A stretch of 64,000 nt of DNA, taken from contig JBAZWD010000003.1 in the NCBI GenBank assembly GCA_041660525.1, positions 114,279 through 178,278 on the forward strand. Direction: 5' to 3'. The translations under genes and the position numbers were made by a program. Shown piece after piece: positions 53,597-63,257 of this stretch. The stretch's first letter is position 1; every line of letters starts with the position of its first letter. The notes beneath the pieces were generated by a model. It saw only the letters and a program-made list of their open reading frames with translations, ran no database searches and was not told the DNA's origin. This stretch comes from JABCZS01 sp041660525 (GTDB taxonomy: Bacteria; Pseudomonadota; Gammaproteobacteria; JABCZS01).

Positions 53597-54452
53597 TTTT
53601 GAAGTCGGCTTAGAACATCCTTTATTTTTAATTGCTGGACCTTGTGTCATTGAAAGCAAACAATTAGCCATTGATACTGCGGGCGCGCTTAAAGAAATCA
53701 CTGATGCACTTGGTATTCCGTTTATTTATAAGTCATCATTTGATAAAGCCAATCGCTCTTCACATGAAAGTTATCGTGGTCCAGGTTTTGAGCAAGGCTT
53801 AATGATTTTAGAAAAAGTAAAAGAAGACATAGGCGTACCCATTTTAACGGATGTGCATGAAGACACACCGCTTAAAGAAGTGGCAAGCGTTGTGGATGTT
53901 TTACAAACGCCTGCATTTTTATGCAGACAAACCAATTTTATTCAAAATGTCGCAAGCCAAGGTTTACCTGTCAACATTAAAAAAGGCCAATTTTTAGCGC
54001 CACATGATATGTTGCAAGTTGCTAAAAAAGCGAAAGCCACGGGCAATCATCAAATTATGGTGTGCGAGCGCGGTGTTTCTTTTGGTTATAATAATTTAGT
54101 TTCCGATATGCGATCATTAGCGATTATGCGAGAAACAGAATGTCCTGTAGTTTTTGATGCGACACATTCTGTGCAACTTCCTGGCGGTCAAGGCACTTCT
54201 TCTGGCGGTCAGCGCGAATTTATTCCTGTATTAGCACGCGCAGCGGTTGCTGTTGGTATTGCTGGATTATTTATGGAAACGCATCCGGATCCGAGTAAAG
54301 CGTTAAGTGATGGTCCTAATGCTTGGCCTTTGCATCAAATGAAAGAATTACTGACGATGTTAAAAGAAATTGATCATGTGATCAAATCTCCAGTAAAAAT
54401 TGATGGCGACACTAAATCACTTTCACCTTACTCAATTACGCGATCAAATTAA
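53583..54452 (+). CDS. kdsA: 3-deoxy-D-manno-octulosonate 8-phosphate (KDO8P) synthase
   Basis: This enzyme condenses phosphoenolpyruvate with arabinose 5-phosphate in the pathway to lipopolysaccharide core Kdo. The 289-residue protein shows FLIAGPCVIES, FIYKSSFDKANRSS, NIKKGQFLAPHDM and VFDATHSVQLPGGQGTSSGGQRE, all family hallmarks. The last segment includes no metal-binding Cys11-type residue evident at PCVIES beyond the conserved Cys, so metal dependence is undecided. It overlaps the end of pyrG by 14 nt, so the two are co-transcribed. Its presence shows a Gram-negative outer membrane with Kdo. Confidence 0.96.
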   Translation: MKLCNFEVGLEHPLFLIAGPCVIESKQLAIDTAGALKEITDALGIPFIYKSSFDKANRSSHESYRGPGFEQGLMILEKVKEDIGVPILTDVHEDTPLKEVASVVDVLQTPAFLCRQTNFIQNVASQGLPVNIKKGQFLAPHDMLQVAKKAKATGNHQIMVCERGVSFGYNNLVSDMRSLAIMRETECPVVFDATHSVQLPGGQGTSSGGQREFIPVLARAAVAVGIAGLFMETHPDPSKALSDGPNAWPLHQMKELLTMLKEIDHVIKSPVKIDGDTKSLSPYSITRSN

Positions 54453-54564
54453 TATATGAGGCTATAACTAGTTTAACATCTACTGTGGCTAATTTGGCTT
54501 TAGTTCTAACGCAAACAAAAAAACAGTAATAAAAATAAAATGCTGCCTAAGATAAGGAAAAAGC

Positions 54565-56115
54565 ATGCCCGAAATTCTTCACATTGAAGACACGAGCTTT
54601 CAAAATAAGTCATTATACAATCTGCTATCACCAAACAGCAAAGACAAAACTCTTCATACTATTGAAATCATTAACTGTAAAATTGATGAAATAGAAATAG
54701 ATGCGATCATTACCTTTATATCAAAAAATAATAATATAAAAACACTTACTCTGATCAAAACGCAGTTGCATAATAAATCATTATATAAATTCCGCTCAAT
54801 TCTATCTGGCAAACATGGGATATTGCATATTAATTTATCAGACAATAATTTAACACTCATTGAATTAATTACCATGGGCATATTGGAGGAAAAAAATAAC
54901 TCTTTAATAAGCTGCGATATATTCCCAATAAAAAATAATGATCCCGTATTTGATGGTCCATCCACAGACATTTTAGTAAATTTAGCAAATCAAAAAATCG
55001 ATGATCAACTTTTTTCCACAGCAGCTGCCAAGTTATATCAATATAAAGGTCCATCTAAAATCATTCTTGACCTAGGTAATAACCTCTTAACCTCAGCGAG
55101 TGTCGTATATATTGTAGCTTTATTAAAGATAAATAAATTCAAGGCAATCAACCTGAGTAAATCTATGTTTACTGAAGCAGATTGGGAAGCTGTAAGTAAT
55201 GCAATTGCCGTTAGCACAGTAGAAGAAATTGATATCGGGTATAATAATTTACAAGATCATGGTATAGCATTACTGTTTAAAAACATTCGTAATCACCCTA
55301 CGCTTCGTACTATCAATATGATCAACAATAATATTACTGACGTGGGCGCGCAGGAAATTGCTAGAGTATTAAAAGACAATCCTTCGATTCAATATTTAAA
55401 TTTAAGTTATAATAATATACGTGCCCAAGGCGGTACTTACATCTCTAATGCGATAAAAAATAATAATCAGTTTAAAGTTTTAAATTTGAACTCAAATCAT
55501 CTTGGTGATAACGGAGCTTCATCTTTAGCAGAAGATTTAAGCGCACACCCTGCTTTAATTTCTTTGGAATTATATTCAAATAACATCACTGACCAAGGAT
55601 TTCAGTTCATCGCCCTTAGATTAGCATCAAATAATGTTCTTAAAGCATTAAATCTTGCAGCAAATAAGATTACTGATTCATCTGCAATCGCTGTTGATCA
55701 ACTCTTGAAAGCAAATTTTACTTTAGAAAAACTTGATCTGTCGGAAAATAAAATAAGTGACACCGGTCTTAATTTACTTAAAAATAATCCCCGTGTCTTT
55801 TGTGGTTATAATGATGCATATACAAATCCAGATCCACGTTTTTACACTTCCACGTACACAATGCCTGTCCAAGCAAACACGACAACAGTAGCATCACAAC
55901 AAGCCGCTGTTCTACCCATGCAAGTAAACCGCGGTTATGTTAATCCTGCTACTGTGACTCCATACTCACCACAGATATGCGCATCTGGATCAACATCTAC
56001 ACCCATATTTTGGAAGTTTTCACTAAAACAAATTAAACCTTTAGAAACTATTCATCCGCAGCAAAAAGACGTTTATCCTATAAATTCTAGTTTAAGTAGC
56101 AAGGGCAACAAGTAG
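54565..56115 (+). CDS. Leucine-rich repeat protein, ribonuclease-inhibitor type (516 residues)
   Basis: Most of the protein (about 10-415) is a run of 28-residue LRRs such as HPTLRTINMINNNITDVGAQEIARVLKD. The N-terminal repeats are degenerate and those from about 210 are regular. This is the alpha/beta RI-like type common in eukaryotic NLR proteins. The last 100 residues are Pro/Thr/Gln-rich and look disordered, with no further domain. There is no signal peptide or membrane segment. AAGGA lies 6 nt before the ATG. LRR proteins without a secretion signal in such bacteria are often effectors; here that is inferred. Confidence 0.88.
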   Translation: MPEILHIEDTSFQNKSLYNLLSPNSKDKTLHTIEIINCKIDEIEIDAIITFISKNNNIKTLTLIKTQLHNKSLYKFRSILSGKHGILHINLSDNNLTLIELITMGILEEKNNSLISCDIFPIKNNDPVFDGPSTDILVNLANQKIDDQLFSTAAAKLYQYKGPSKIILDLGNNLLTSASVVYIVALLKINKFKAINLSKSMFTEADWEAVSNAIAVSTVEEIDIGYNNLQDHGIALLFKNIRNHPTLRTINMINNNITDVGAQEIARVLKDNPSIQYLNLSYNNIRAQGGTYISNAIKNNNQFKVLNLNSNHLGDNGASSLAEDLSAHPALISLELYSNNITDQGFQFIALRLASNNVLKALNLAANKITDSSAIAVDQLLKANFTLEKLDLSENKISDTGLNLLKNNPRVFCGYNDAYTNPDPRFYTSTYTMPVQANTTTVASQQAAVLPMQVNRGYVNPATVTPYSPQICASGSTSTPIFWKFSLKQIKPLETIHPQQKDVYPINSSLSSKGNK

Positions 56116-56333
56116 GACAAAAACACTCACTGTAATTAATTATTCTTGCTATTGTAAATTGCGCTTGAGAACACAGTTTTATTTAGAAAGCTTTATTCAC
56201 AATTACTTTTGTAATTACGTAGAAAAATAACTAAAAATCTTCATCCTCATATTTAAGACATTCTATCCTATTTATAATAAAAAATGATAATATTTGAAAG
56301 TGTCATCAACAAATTACTATAAGGCGAATAACC

Positions 56334-57560
56334 ATGAAAATATTTATTAATCTTTATTGTTTCTTCTCTCTATTTTTATTTTCCAGTTTGACTTTTGCTT
56401 TCTCTGGTGGAACAGGAACAAAAGACGATCCTTATCTTATTATGGACTGCCAGGGATTGCAAAGTATCCATAACTTTCCTAGCGAACACTTTCAATTAAT
56501 AAATGATATCGATTGCAGTGGATTTGATTATGGTGATGGTGGCGGATTTATGCCGATAGGTTCTTCAGCATATCCATTTATAGGTATTTTAGATGGCGAT
56601 GGTTTTACGATTTCAAACCTTTATATTAATAGATCTACTCAAAATCAGGTGGGATTAATCGGTGAGCTTGATGAAGCAGCTTTAATTCAGAACTTAAATG
56701 TGACCGCTTCATATATTGTTGGTAAGGATAACACTGGCGGCATAGTTGGATATGGTATTGGTGATGATATCAGCGTCTATAATGTCTCATTTGAAGGGGA
56801 AGTAATCGGTAATGAAAATGTAGGCGGATTAGTAGGGACTTTATATTCAGGAACTGTATCAAATAGTAATGCCACTGCAAAAGTTACGACAGCTTCTTTT
56901 AATGCCGGAGGATTAATCGGAAATGCCAATTACGCAAATATAATAAATAACTACGCAACTGGGGAAGTAAAGTCTTCTTATTCAGCGAGCCGCGCTATTG
57001 GTGGTTTAGTGGGTTATATGTATGGCAATAATACTGATGTTTTTGATAAAAACTCTTCGAGTAGTATAGTCACTGGATACCAGCACATAGGCGGACTCAT
57101 TGGATATTCTGCGCTTATGAATATAAAAAATAGTTATTCTGATTCATCCGTAAATGGAACAGAAAGTGTCGGTGGGTTAATCGGGTATATCAAGATCGGA
57201 AGTGTTACAGATAGTTACGCACAAGGTGAGATACTAGGCGATCATTATATAGGTGGCCTTATTGGATACGCAAATGGTAGTTCTTTAATTTCAGTTACCA
57301 ATAATTACGCAGCTGCTTTAGTAAAAGCAGTTATGTATGCCGGTGGCTTAATCGGCTATAAAACTGGCACCGTTAATGTGGTTAGCAGTTATTGGGATAA
57401 AGACGTTTCAGGCCAGCCTTTTTCTGCTGGCGGCACCCCAAAAACTACAGCTGAAATGTATCAACAAGCAACTTATGTAAATTGGAATTTTAATACCAAT
57501 TGGCAGATTGATGAAAATGTGAATTATCCGCAGTTAAGAGGGTCTTTGACTGAGGAGTAA
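56334..57560 (+). CDS. Secreted GLUG-repeat protein
   Basis: The 408-residue protein has a signal peptide (about 1-22; cleavage after TFA) followed by FSGGTGTKDDPYLI, the usual opening of GLUG/filamentous-haemagglutinin-like surface proteins. From about 110 to 370 it repeats a 25-30-residue unit containing GGLIGY or GGLVGT. I count about nine such units, for example VGGLVGTLYSGTVSNSNATAK and VGGLIGYIKIGSVTDSYAQGE. It would form a beta-solenoid outside the inner membrane, probably as an adhesin or surface protein. No autotransporter or sorting domain is visible. Confidence 0.88.
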   Translation: MKIFINLYCFFSLFLFSSLTFAFSGGTGTKDDPYLIMDCQGLQSIHNFPSEHFQLINDIDCSGFDYGDGGGFMPIGSSAYPFIGILDGDGFTISNLYINRSTQNQVGLIGELDEAALIQNLNVTASYIVGKDNTGGIVGYGIGDDISVYNVSFEGEVIGNENVGGLVGTLYSGTVSNSNATAKVTTASFNAGGLIGNANYANIINNYATGEVKSSYSASRAIGGLVGYMYGNNTDVFDKNSSSSIVTGYQHIGGLIGYSALMNIKNSYSDSSVNGTESVGGLIGYIKIGSVTDSYAQGEILGDHYIGGLIGYANGSSLISVTNNYAAALVKAVMYAGGLIGYKTGTVNVVSSYWDKDVSGQPFSAGGTPKTTAEMYQQATYVNWNFNTNWQIDENVNYPQLRGSLTEE

Positions 57561-57589
57561 TTTTACGCTGAATTTATAATCCCAAAAAC

Positions 57590-57615
57590 AGTAGGCATGT
57601 TTATTCATGCCTACT
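57590..57615 (+). other. Perfect hairpin just upstream of the giant LRR gene
   Basis: AGTAGGCATG and CATGCCTACT form a perfect 10-bp stem with loop TTTATT. No T-run follows on the plus strand (AAAAATAAAG). On the minus strand GTTTTT follows, but no minus gene ends here. The stem lies 6-7 nt before the AAAGAGG ribosome-binding site, so it may be a leaky terminator for the GLUG gene, a stabilising 5' structure or a regulator binding site. Confidence 0.6.
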
Positions 57616-57634
57616 AAAAATAAAGAGGTTGACA

Positions 57635-60600
57635 ATGTTACAAGTAATACGCCGCGCAAAGTGGCCAAATGAATTAAAAAAACTTTTAGATTCATTAGAT
57701 AAAAAAGAGAAAATTCACATTATTGATTTGCAGAAAAAAGGAATTGATGATGAAGGACTAAAGACTTTAATTATCGCACTGGAAGAAAATAGCACAGTTC
57801 ATGATATTAATTTGCGAAATAATCAAATCGGTGATGAAGGTGCTAAAGCATTAGCGACCTTATTGAAAACTAATCCGACTCTAGAGAATATTGATTTACG
57901 AGGAAATAATATTGGAAATATAGGCCTCGTGTCACTGACATCAGCACTAGAAGAAAATAATACCATACAGCAACTTTATTTAAATGAAAATCATACTGAG
58001 ATTGCTAACATTTGGAACCTGGACAATCGCGAACCTGATAAAATTACAAAATATTTAACGAGAAATAATAATTATCGCCAATTTCAATTAGATTTAGAAG
58101 AATTTAAAAATGATGCCAACACCCATTTAATGTGGCTAACATTTAATACGGATACAATGCTTCGTGAGAAACAATTAATAGCATGCAGCCAAGTATTAAA
58201 GAAAAGAAAAAACATAACTCAGATTACTGGCGGAAACCGTAATATTGGTGATGATGAGATAAAAATAATAGCCTCAATAATAAGTGGATGTCCAATAGAA
58301 TCCATATATTTTGATAACACTAGAATTAGCAATGAAGGCGTTAAAATATTGGCAGCAGCACTTGAAAATAAAACCACCGTTGAAACACTCATCCTAACAG
58401 GAAATAAATTTGATAATGATGGTGAAGTTAAATTGCTCGATATGTTAAAAAAGAACAAAACAATAACTAGATTAGATCTAGATGATTTGTATTTAAACCT
58501 CGATATTTCCCAATATTATGAAAATCATAATCATGGGGCCAAAGCATATATTTGGGAACAAATAAAATTTAACATGTTTCTCAAATATAATTTGAATGAT
58601 CTGCTAAGTTCCCTTAGCAAGGAAACATCTTCTGAATTTAACTCTTCGTCGTGGTTAAAATTTAGAGAGATGTATTTATATTCCCAAAACATACAGCGTG
58701 ACATTGTCAATTTCACTGCAAAAGCTTGGAAAAACAACACAACTATCATTGAGCTTAATTTAGCCAGCTGCCAATTTAGCGATAAAGATGTAGACTGGCT
58801 TATAATAATGCTCGCGGAAAATACTACTGTACAAACAATTAATCTTAAAAATAATTCAATTAGTGACACAGGCGCTAAAGCATTAGCGTCGTTAGTAAAA
58901 CGTAACACAAACATCAAGGAAATTATACTTGAAGGAAATAATTACATAAAGCCTGAAACTCAATTGCTCATAAAACAGCAATTGAGAAAGAACTGCGCAG
59001 CTACATGGTTTAATGATTTTTTGGCTTCATTAGGCGATAAATCTACTAAAGAATTAACGACTTGGCCACTTCTAGATGAAAATGCCTCAATTTACACAAA
59101 CCAATTAACCCTACTTGAAAACGCTTTCAAAAAATCAACAATAAATAAAGTGACTTTTAACAATAGCAGCCTTAGCAATCAGGAAAATAAACTGCTTGCT
59201 GAGGATGCAATACTGTTACTCAAAATACTTCAACATAATACCACAGTCCAAGAAATAGAATTAACAGGGATTGAAATGGGTGATGAAGGCGCTTCAGCTT
59301 TAGCATGCCTGATTGATAAAAATGCAAAAATAAAAAAAATATCAATTAAAAATAATAGGATTGGGAAAAATGGAGCAATGACAATTGCTTCGGCATTAGA
59401 AAAAAATGCTTCAATTGAAGAAATAAATTTAGCAGAAAACAGTATCAGTACTGAAGGAGTGAAAGCATTGGCGTTGATGCTGTCGAAAAACACTCATTTG
59501 CAAAAGATTACAATCGATTACAAAGAGCTAGGCAATGAAAATATCAAAACATTAGCGTTGGCCTTGGAGAAAAACTACACAATTAGATGTTTTGAATTTG
59601 ATAGACATAACAATAACACACCTCCTTTTAATTCAAATCTAAAAATAATTGAGAAGTATTTGAAACGTAATTGTGAACTTTATACATTTGAAATTCTATT
59701 AAATAATCTAAACCAAAACACAATTTCAGAACTGAATACCTGGCCCACTCTCAGTGAGGATTTGAATGTTCGTGCTGACCAATTAAAAGAACTCAAGCAA
59801 TCAGTTCATAAAAATACATCTTTGAAAACAATAGACCTCAAGGACAGTACACTTAATACACAAGACATAATTGAATTAACAGCATCCCTGGAAAATAACA
59901 ATTCAATACAAATATTGTGCTTAAAAAATTGCTCATTAAATGATTCTAGAATCGATAGAAATATCTTAGATGATAATGTCATCAATGAAAATCACATCAA
60001 GGCCATAGCGTCATTACTTTTAAAAAATACATCCATTCGTGAGGTACACCTACCTAACACTGTTATTAATAATCAAACATTAAAATTAATAGCAACCGCT
60101 CTGCGAAAAAACGTAAAAATACAAAAATTTACTTGCAAAAATGAATTAATCTTTCAAAATGTTTATGGTAATGATGCTGCCGTTGTCTTATTGATTCAGA
60201 AATATTTAAAAAGAAACAATGATCTTCTTGCTTTTAGGCATTTTATTAATTTACTACAAGCGCAGCGCATCACAGAATTTAAATCCTGGCACACTTTAAG
60301 CGAACATCCAGAAACTCGTGCACAGCAGCTAACCGAATTAGCGAAAGTGTTGCAACTCAATGCGAGTATACTAGAAGTTGATTTAGAAATTAAATTAGGC
60401 GATGAAACCACTAGTAAAGTTTTAGCTGAAGGTGCTAAATATCTAGCTGATATCCTTCATGAAAATTCTGTGGTGCGCAAAATCAACCTTGACTCTAATG
60501 AAATTGGTGATGAAGGCACCTTCGCAATTGCAAACTCACTGGCAAATAATTCTTCATTACAGACACTTCATCTTTGGAATAATGGAATAACTGATTCAGG

Positions 60601-63217
60601 CGTTATAGAAATCGCAAAAGCACTGAAAAATAATACCATACTTCAGGAAATAAATCTTGCTGGCAATCAAATTACTGATGAAGGTATAGGAAGTTTAGCG
60701 GACGCATTAGAGTTGAATTCCAACTTAAAAACAATTCACCTATATAAAAATAAAATTACAGATGAAGGGGCGAAATTATTATTAAAATCACTAGAAACAA
60801 ATACTAGCATACAGAATATCTATCTTCACGGGAATAAAATTAGCGACATAAACATTGCACTTATTGAGAAACGCCTAAAACACAATCGCGAAGCCGCACC
60901 ATTAAATTTATCAAAAAAATCACCTGACACAAACCGTAATAATGCCAATATCAATTATAAACCGCAAGAACAAAAAATAGATAACACCCTGCAGCCTACA
61001 AAGGGAGTGCCTAATCAATTTGCAACAAAGCCAGCATCTAATGCAAAACTAAATATCACTGATGTATATTCATTAATCACTGAACCGTCCCTTGCGAAGC
61101 ATTCAGCATTCTTGATGACATTACCGGACGAGAGTTTGAAAAATCTCGTTGTATTTGCACAGCAAGACATGGACCTTAGCGCAATACTTTCAATTATAGC
61201 AACGCTTAAAAGCGGTCTTGACGATTTATCTCATAGTTTAAAATATGGTTCAAAACAAGAAGAACTCAATATTATTGCGCAAGATCAAATGGCAGAAATA
61301 AAAAATAATAAAATTTTATCAAATAATTATAAAATTTTAAAAGGTGTATTAAGCCGAACTTTATTTATCGCTAGATTGATGTACGCTAAGTTACCTGAGC
61401 ATACTGATGGCACTCCCACGTCCTTGAATCAAATTATTGAAGTTGCTGGCTGTGTATACCCTAGCATTAAGCCATTTTTAGAGTTTACTGTTGTGCTACT
61501 ACGCGATAACGATATAAAAAATTTAGCATCTTGGGGTGAGATGAATAATATGGTGGATTTCTGCTTGCTATTATCACGCCAAATAACCATAGCACGATCA
61601 AAAAGTGAATTCGTTAAATATACAACCCAAGAAAAGAGTTTATTAAAAAATTTTGGGAATGATTGTAACGCCCTATTTCAAATAATTCTCGATAATGACG
61701 AATCCTTATCTTCTGAAAAGGCTTTCGCAATAATTGATTTTCATGCAGCGCTCGATTACATGAAAAAAAACAGGCGTCCTGAAAATAAAACACTAGAGGA
61801 ATATGTAGACTCATTCCAACGTCCGATACCACCCACGGATTTAAGCGCCTCATCAAAACCACAAACGGATCCTAAAATATCATTATCATCGAAAGCAACT
61901 ATTGCTACTGGATTTCATACCGCCCAGATTTCCAATCAGTATAATAATTATATAAGTACATTATCTCAAGAAAACATAGGGGCATTACAAATACTATTAA
62001 AACATGGTGCGAACCTTGATAATATGTTACCCATTTTGGAACAGCTTAAATTAACTCAAGAAAATCTAACCCAACGTTTAGAATCTGTTGAAACTCAAAC
62101 AGGACTGGATGAACAAACCTTAAGGGAAATAGAACATATTCAAAAAAATGAAAAATTAAATCTTTATTATCAAACACTAAAAATGCTATTAGGCCAAACA
62201 TTTTTAGCTGCATATGCTATCAGTTCAGGTGAAGTAGATGCAAGCAAAGGAGTCGGTGCTACAATTGCAAGCGGCATAGGTAAAATCATCAGCTCGACAT
62301 GTCCTCCAGCAGCGCCTTTTGTTGAACTTGCGACCTTTGCTTTTGAAAAAACAGATAGTATTAATAATTTTCATGCGATGAAATCATTAGCCAGCTGGGC
62401 ATCCATAGAGGAGATGGCTCTATTTTCTGCAGCAGTTTCCCGCCTATTAACATTGGCACAAGAATTTCATTTAATATATGATTTAAAAAATCAAGAAAAG
62501 AAAATATTGCAACAAATTAAAAATAAATGTGTCTTGCTAATGGCAAACATTTATTCGGCTAAACCACTCACGATAGAAGAAAACCGAGCATTATTAGATG
62601 CCAGTGAATTGCTTACTTTTATGAAAGAACATGCACGGCCATCANNNNNNNNNNCGACTTCAGATTGCGCTACTATTTTATTGCGCGTCATCATGGGAGA
62701 TAATTATACCCATACATCTAAAATTGGTTTAACCACATCAGTGACCTCAACCATTATTAATTCTTCAATGCTATCTTATTCAATAGATAGGCAAAAATGG
62801 GAAGATTTGCAAAATGAATTACAACGCGCCAAAAAAACTGCTGAAGAAGCAAAGCTAAAAGCAGACAATGCAGAAAAAAATTCTGCGTCAGCTCATTATG
62901 AATTAGAAAAGTTGAAGATGCAATCTACACATAACAGCTATCATTCATCACTTATTATTGATAATCGTAATGGAACAATGAGCGTGCAAAAAGAAGTGCA
63001 AGAACAAATCGTTAATACCACTCTTGGACCTATGCCATTAAGCAAGTTGCTTATAATGATGCAATCACAAATTGCTTCATTAGAAGGTGGGCTTGTCGTG
63101 ACGAATGAATTTCTGGTATGTTTTCAAGAGCAACAAAATTCTCGCGATAAACAAACGCAGCAGAATTCTAATCATTTAGGATACAACATAGGATTTTCAC
63201 AAAATAAAAAGCAATAA
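57635..63217 (+). CDS. Giant LRR protein with nested repeats and duplicated C-terminal helical module (~1860 residues, contains an assembly gap)
   Basis: I start at ATG 57635 (GAGG 6 nt upstream); a TTG at 57629 abuts that site. Residues 1-1100 are 28-residue RI-type LRRs (for example NTILQEINLAGNQITDEGIGSLADALEL). They are split by a recurring helical linker, variants of YLKRN..LYTF..LL..L....ISEL..WPTLSE...RADQL, near 142, 309, 449, 675 and 857, so the LRR blocks themselves repeat. A polar linker follows. Then come two copies of a ~220-residue helical module (about 1165-1379 and 1446-1669), and after ten N bases a coiled coil (about 1712-1765) and polar tail. No signal peptide or membrane anchor. 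The N run happens to keep the frame, so the true length is uncertain. An effector or adaptor role is inferred. Confidence 0.85.
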   Translation: MLQVIRRAKWPNELKKLLDSLDKKEKIHIIDLQKKGIDDEGLKTLIIALEENSTVHDINLRNNQIGDEGAKALATLLKTNPTLENIDLRGNNIGNIGLVSLTSALEENNTIQQLYLNENHTEIANIWNLDNREPDKITKYLTRNNNYRQFQLDLEEFKNDANTHLMWLTFNTDTMLREKQLIACSQVLKKRKNITQITGGNRNIGDDEIKIIASIISGCPIESIYFDNTRISNEGVKILAAALENKTTVETLILTGNKFDNDGEVKLLDMLKKNKTITRLDLDDLYLNLDISQYYENHNHGAKAYIWEQIKFNMFLKYNLNDLLSSLSKETSSEFNSSSWLKFREMYLYSQNIQRDIVNFTAKAWKNNTTIIELNLASCQFSDKDVDWLIIMLAENTTVQTINLKNNSISDTGAKALASLVKRNTNIKEIILEGNNYIKPETQLLIKQQLRKNCAATWFNDFLASLGDKSTKELTTWPLLDENASIYTNQLTLLENAFKKSTINKVTFNNSSLSNQENKLLAEDAILLLKILQHNTTVQEIELTGIEMGDEGASALACLIDKNAKIKKISIKNNRIGKNGAMTIASALEKNASIEEINLAENSISTEGVKALALMLSKNTHLQKITIDYKELGNENIKTLALALEKNYTIRCFEFDRHNNNTPPFNSNLKIIEKYLKRNCELYTFEILLNNLNQNTISELNTWPTLSEDLNVRADQLKELKQSVHKNTSLKTIDLKDSTLNTQDIIELTASLENNNSIQILCLKNCSLNDSRIDRNILDDNVINENHIKAIASLLLKNTSIREVHLPNTVINNQTLKLIATALRKNVKIQKFTCKNELIFQNVYGNDAAVVLLIQKYLKRNNDLLAFRHFINLLQAQRITEFKSWHTLSEHPETRAQQLTELAKVLQLNASILEVDLEIKLGDETTSKVLAEGAKYLADILHENSVVRKINLDSNEIGDEGTFAIANSLANNSSLQTLHLWNNGITDSGVIEIAKALKNNTILQEINLAGNQITDEGIGSLADALELNSNLKTIHLYKNKITDEGAKLLLKSLETNTSIQNIYLHGNKISDINIALIEKRLKHNREAAPLNLSKKSPDTNRNNANINYKPQEQKIDNTLQPTKGVPNQFATKPASNAKLNITDVYSLITEPSLAKHSAFLMTLPDESLKNLVVFAQQDMDLSAILSIIATLKSGLDDLSHSLKYGSKQEELNIIAQDQMAEIKNNKILSNNYKILKGVLSRTLFIARLMYAKLPEHTDGTPTSLNQIIEVAGCVYPSIKPFLEFTVVLLRDNDIKNLASWGEMNNMVDFCLLLSRQITIARSKSEFVKYTTQEKSLLKNFGNDCNALFQIILDNDESLSSEKAFAIIDFHAALDYMKKNRRPENKTLEEYVDSFQRPIPPTDLSASSKPQTDPKISLSSKATIATGFHTAQISNQYNNYISTLSQENIGALQILLKHGANLDNMLPILEQLKLTQENLTQRLESVETQTGLDEQTLREIEHIQKNEKLNLYYQTLKMLLGQTFLAAYAISSGEVDASKGVGATIASGIGKIISSTCPPAAPFVELATFAFEKTDSINNFHAMKSLASWASIEEMALFSAAVSRLLTLAQEFHLIYDLKNQEKKILQQIKNKCVLLMANIYSAKPLTIEENRALLDASELLTFMKEHARPSXXXXTSDCATILLRVIMGDNYTHTSKIGLTTSVTSTIINSSMLSYSIDRQKWEDLQNELQRAKKTAEEAKLKADNAEKNSASAHYELEKLKMQSTHNSYHSSLIIDNRNGTMSVQKEVQEQIVNTTLGPMPLSKLLIMMQSQIASLEGGLVVTNEFLVCFQEQQNSRDKQTQQNSNHLGYNIGFSQNKKQ
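61129..62640 (+). repeat. Tandem duplication of a ~220-residue module inside the giant LRR protein
   Basis: The two copies align through YKILKGVLSRT/YQTLKMLLGQT, KNLASW/KSLASW, QEKSLLKNFGNDC/QEKKILQQIKNKC and AALDYMKKNRRP/ELLTFMKEHARP. They are separated by a polar stretch of about 65 residues. DNA identity is low, so the duplication is old. Confidence 0.8.
62645..62654. other. Assembly gap (10 N)
   Basis: Ten consecutive N bases interrupt the giant LRR gene directly after the second helical module. A fixed 10-N spacer is typical of scaffolding and may hide missing sequence or a collapsed repeat. Confidence 0.98.
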
Positions 63218-63257
63218 TTGGGTAAAGTAGTATTTAAATGCAAAATGCTCATTGAGT

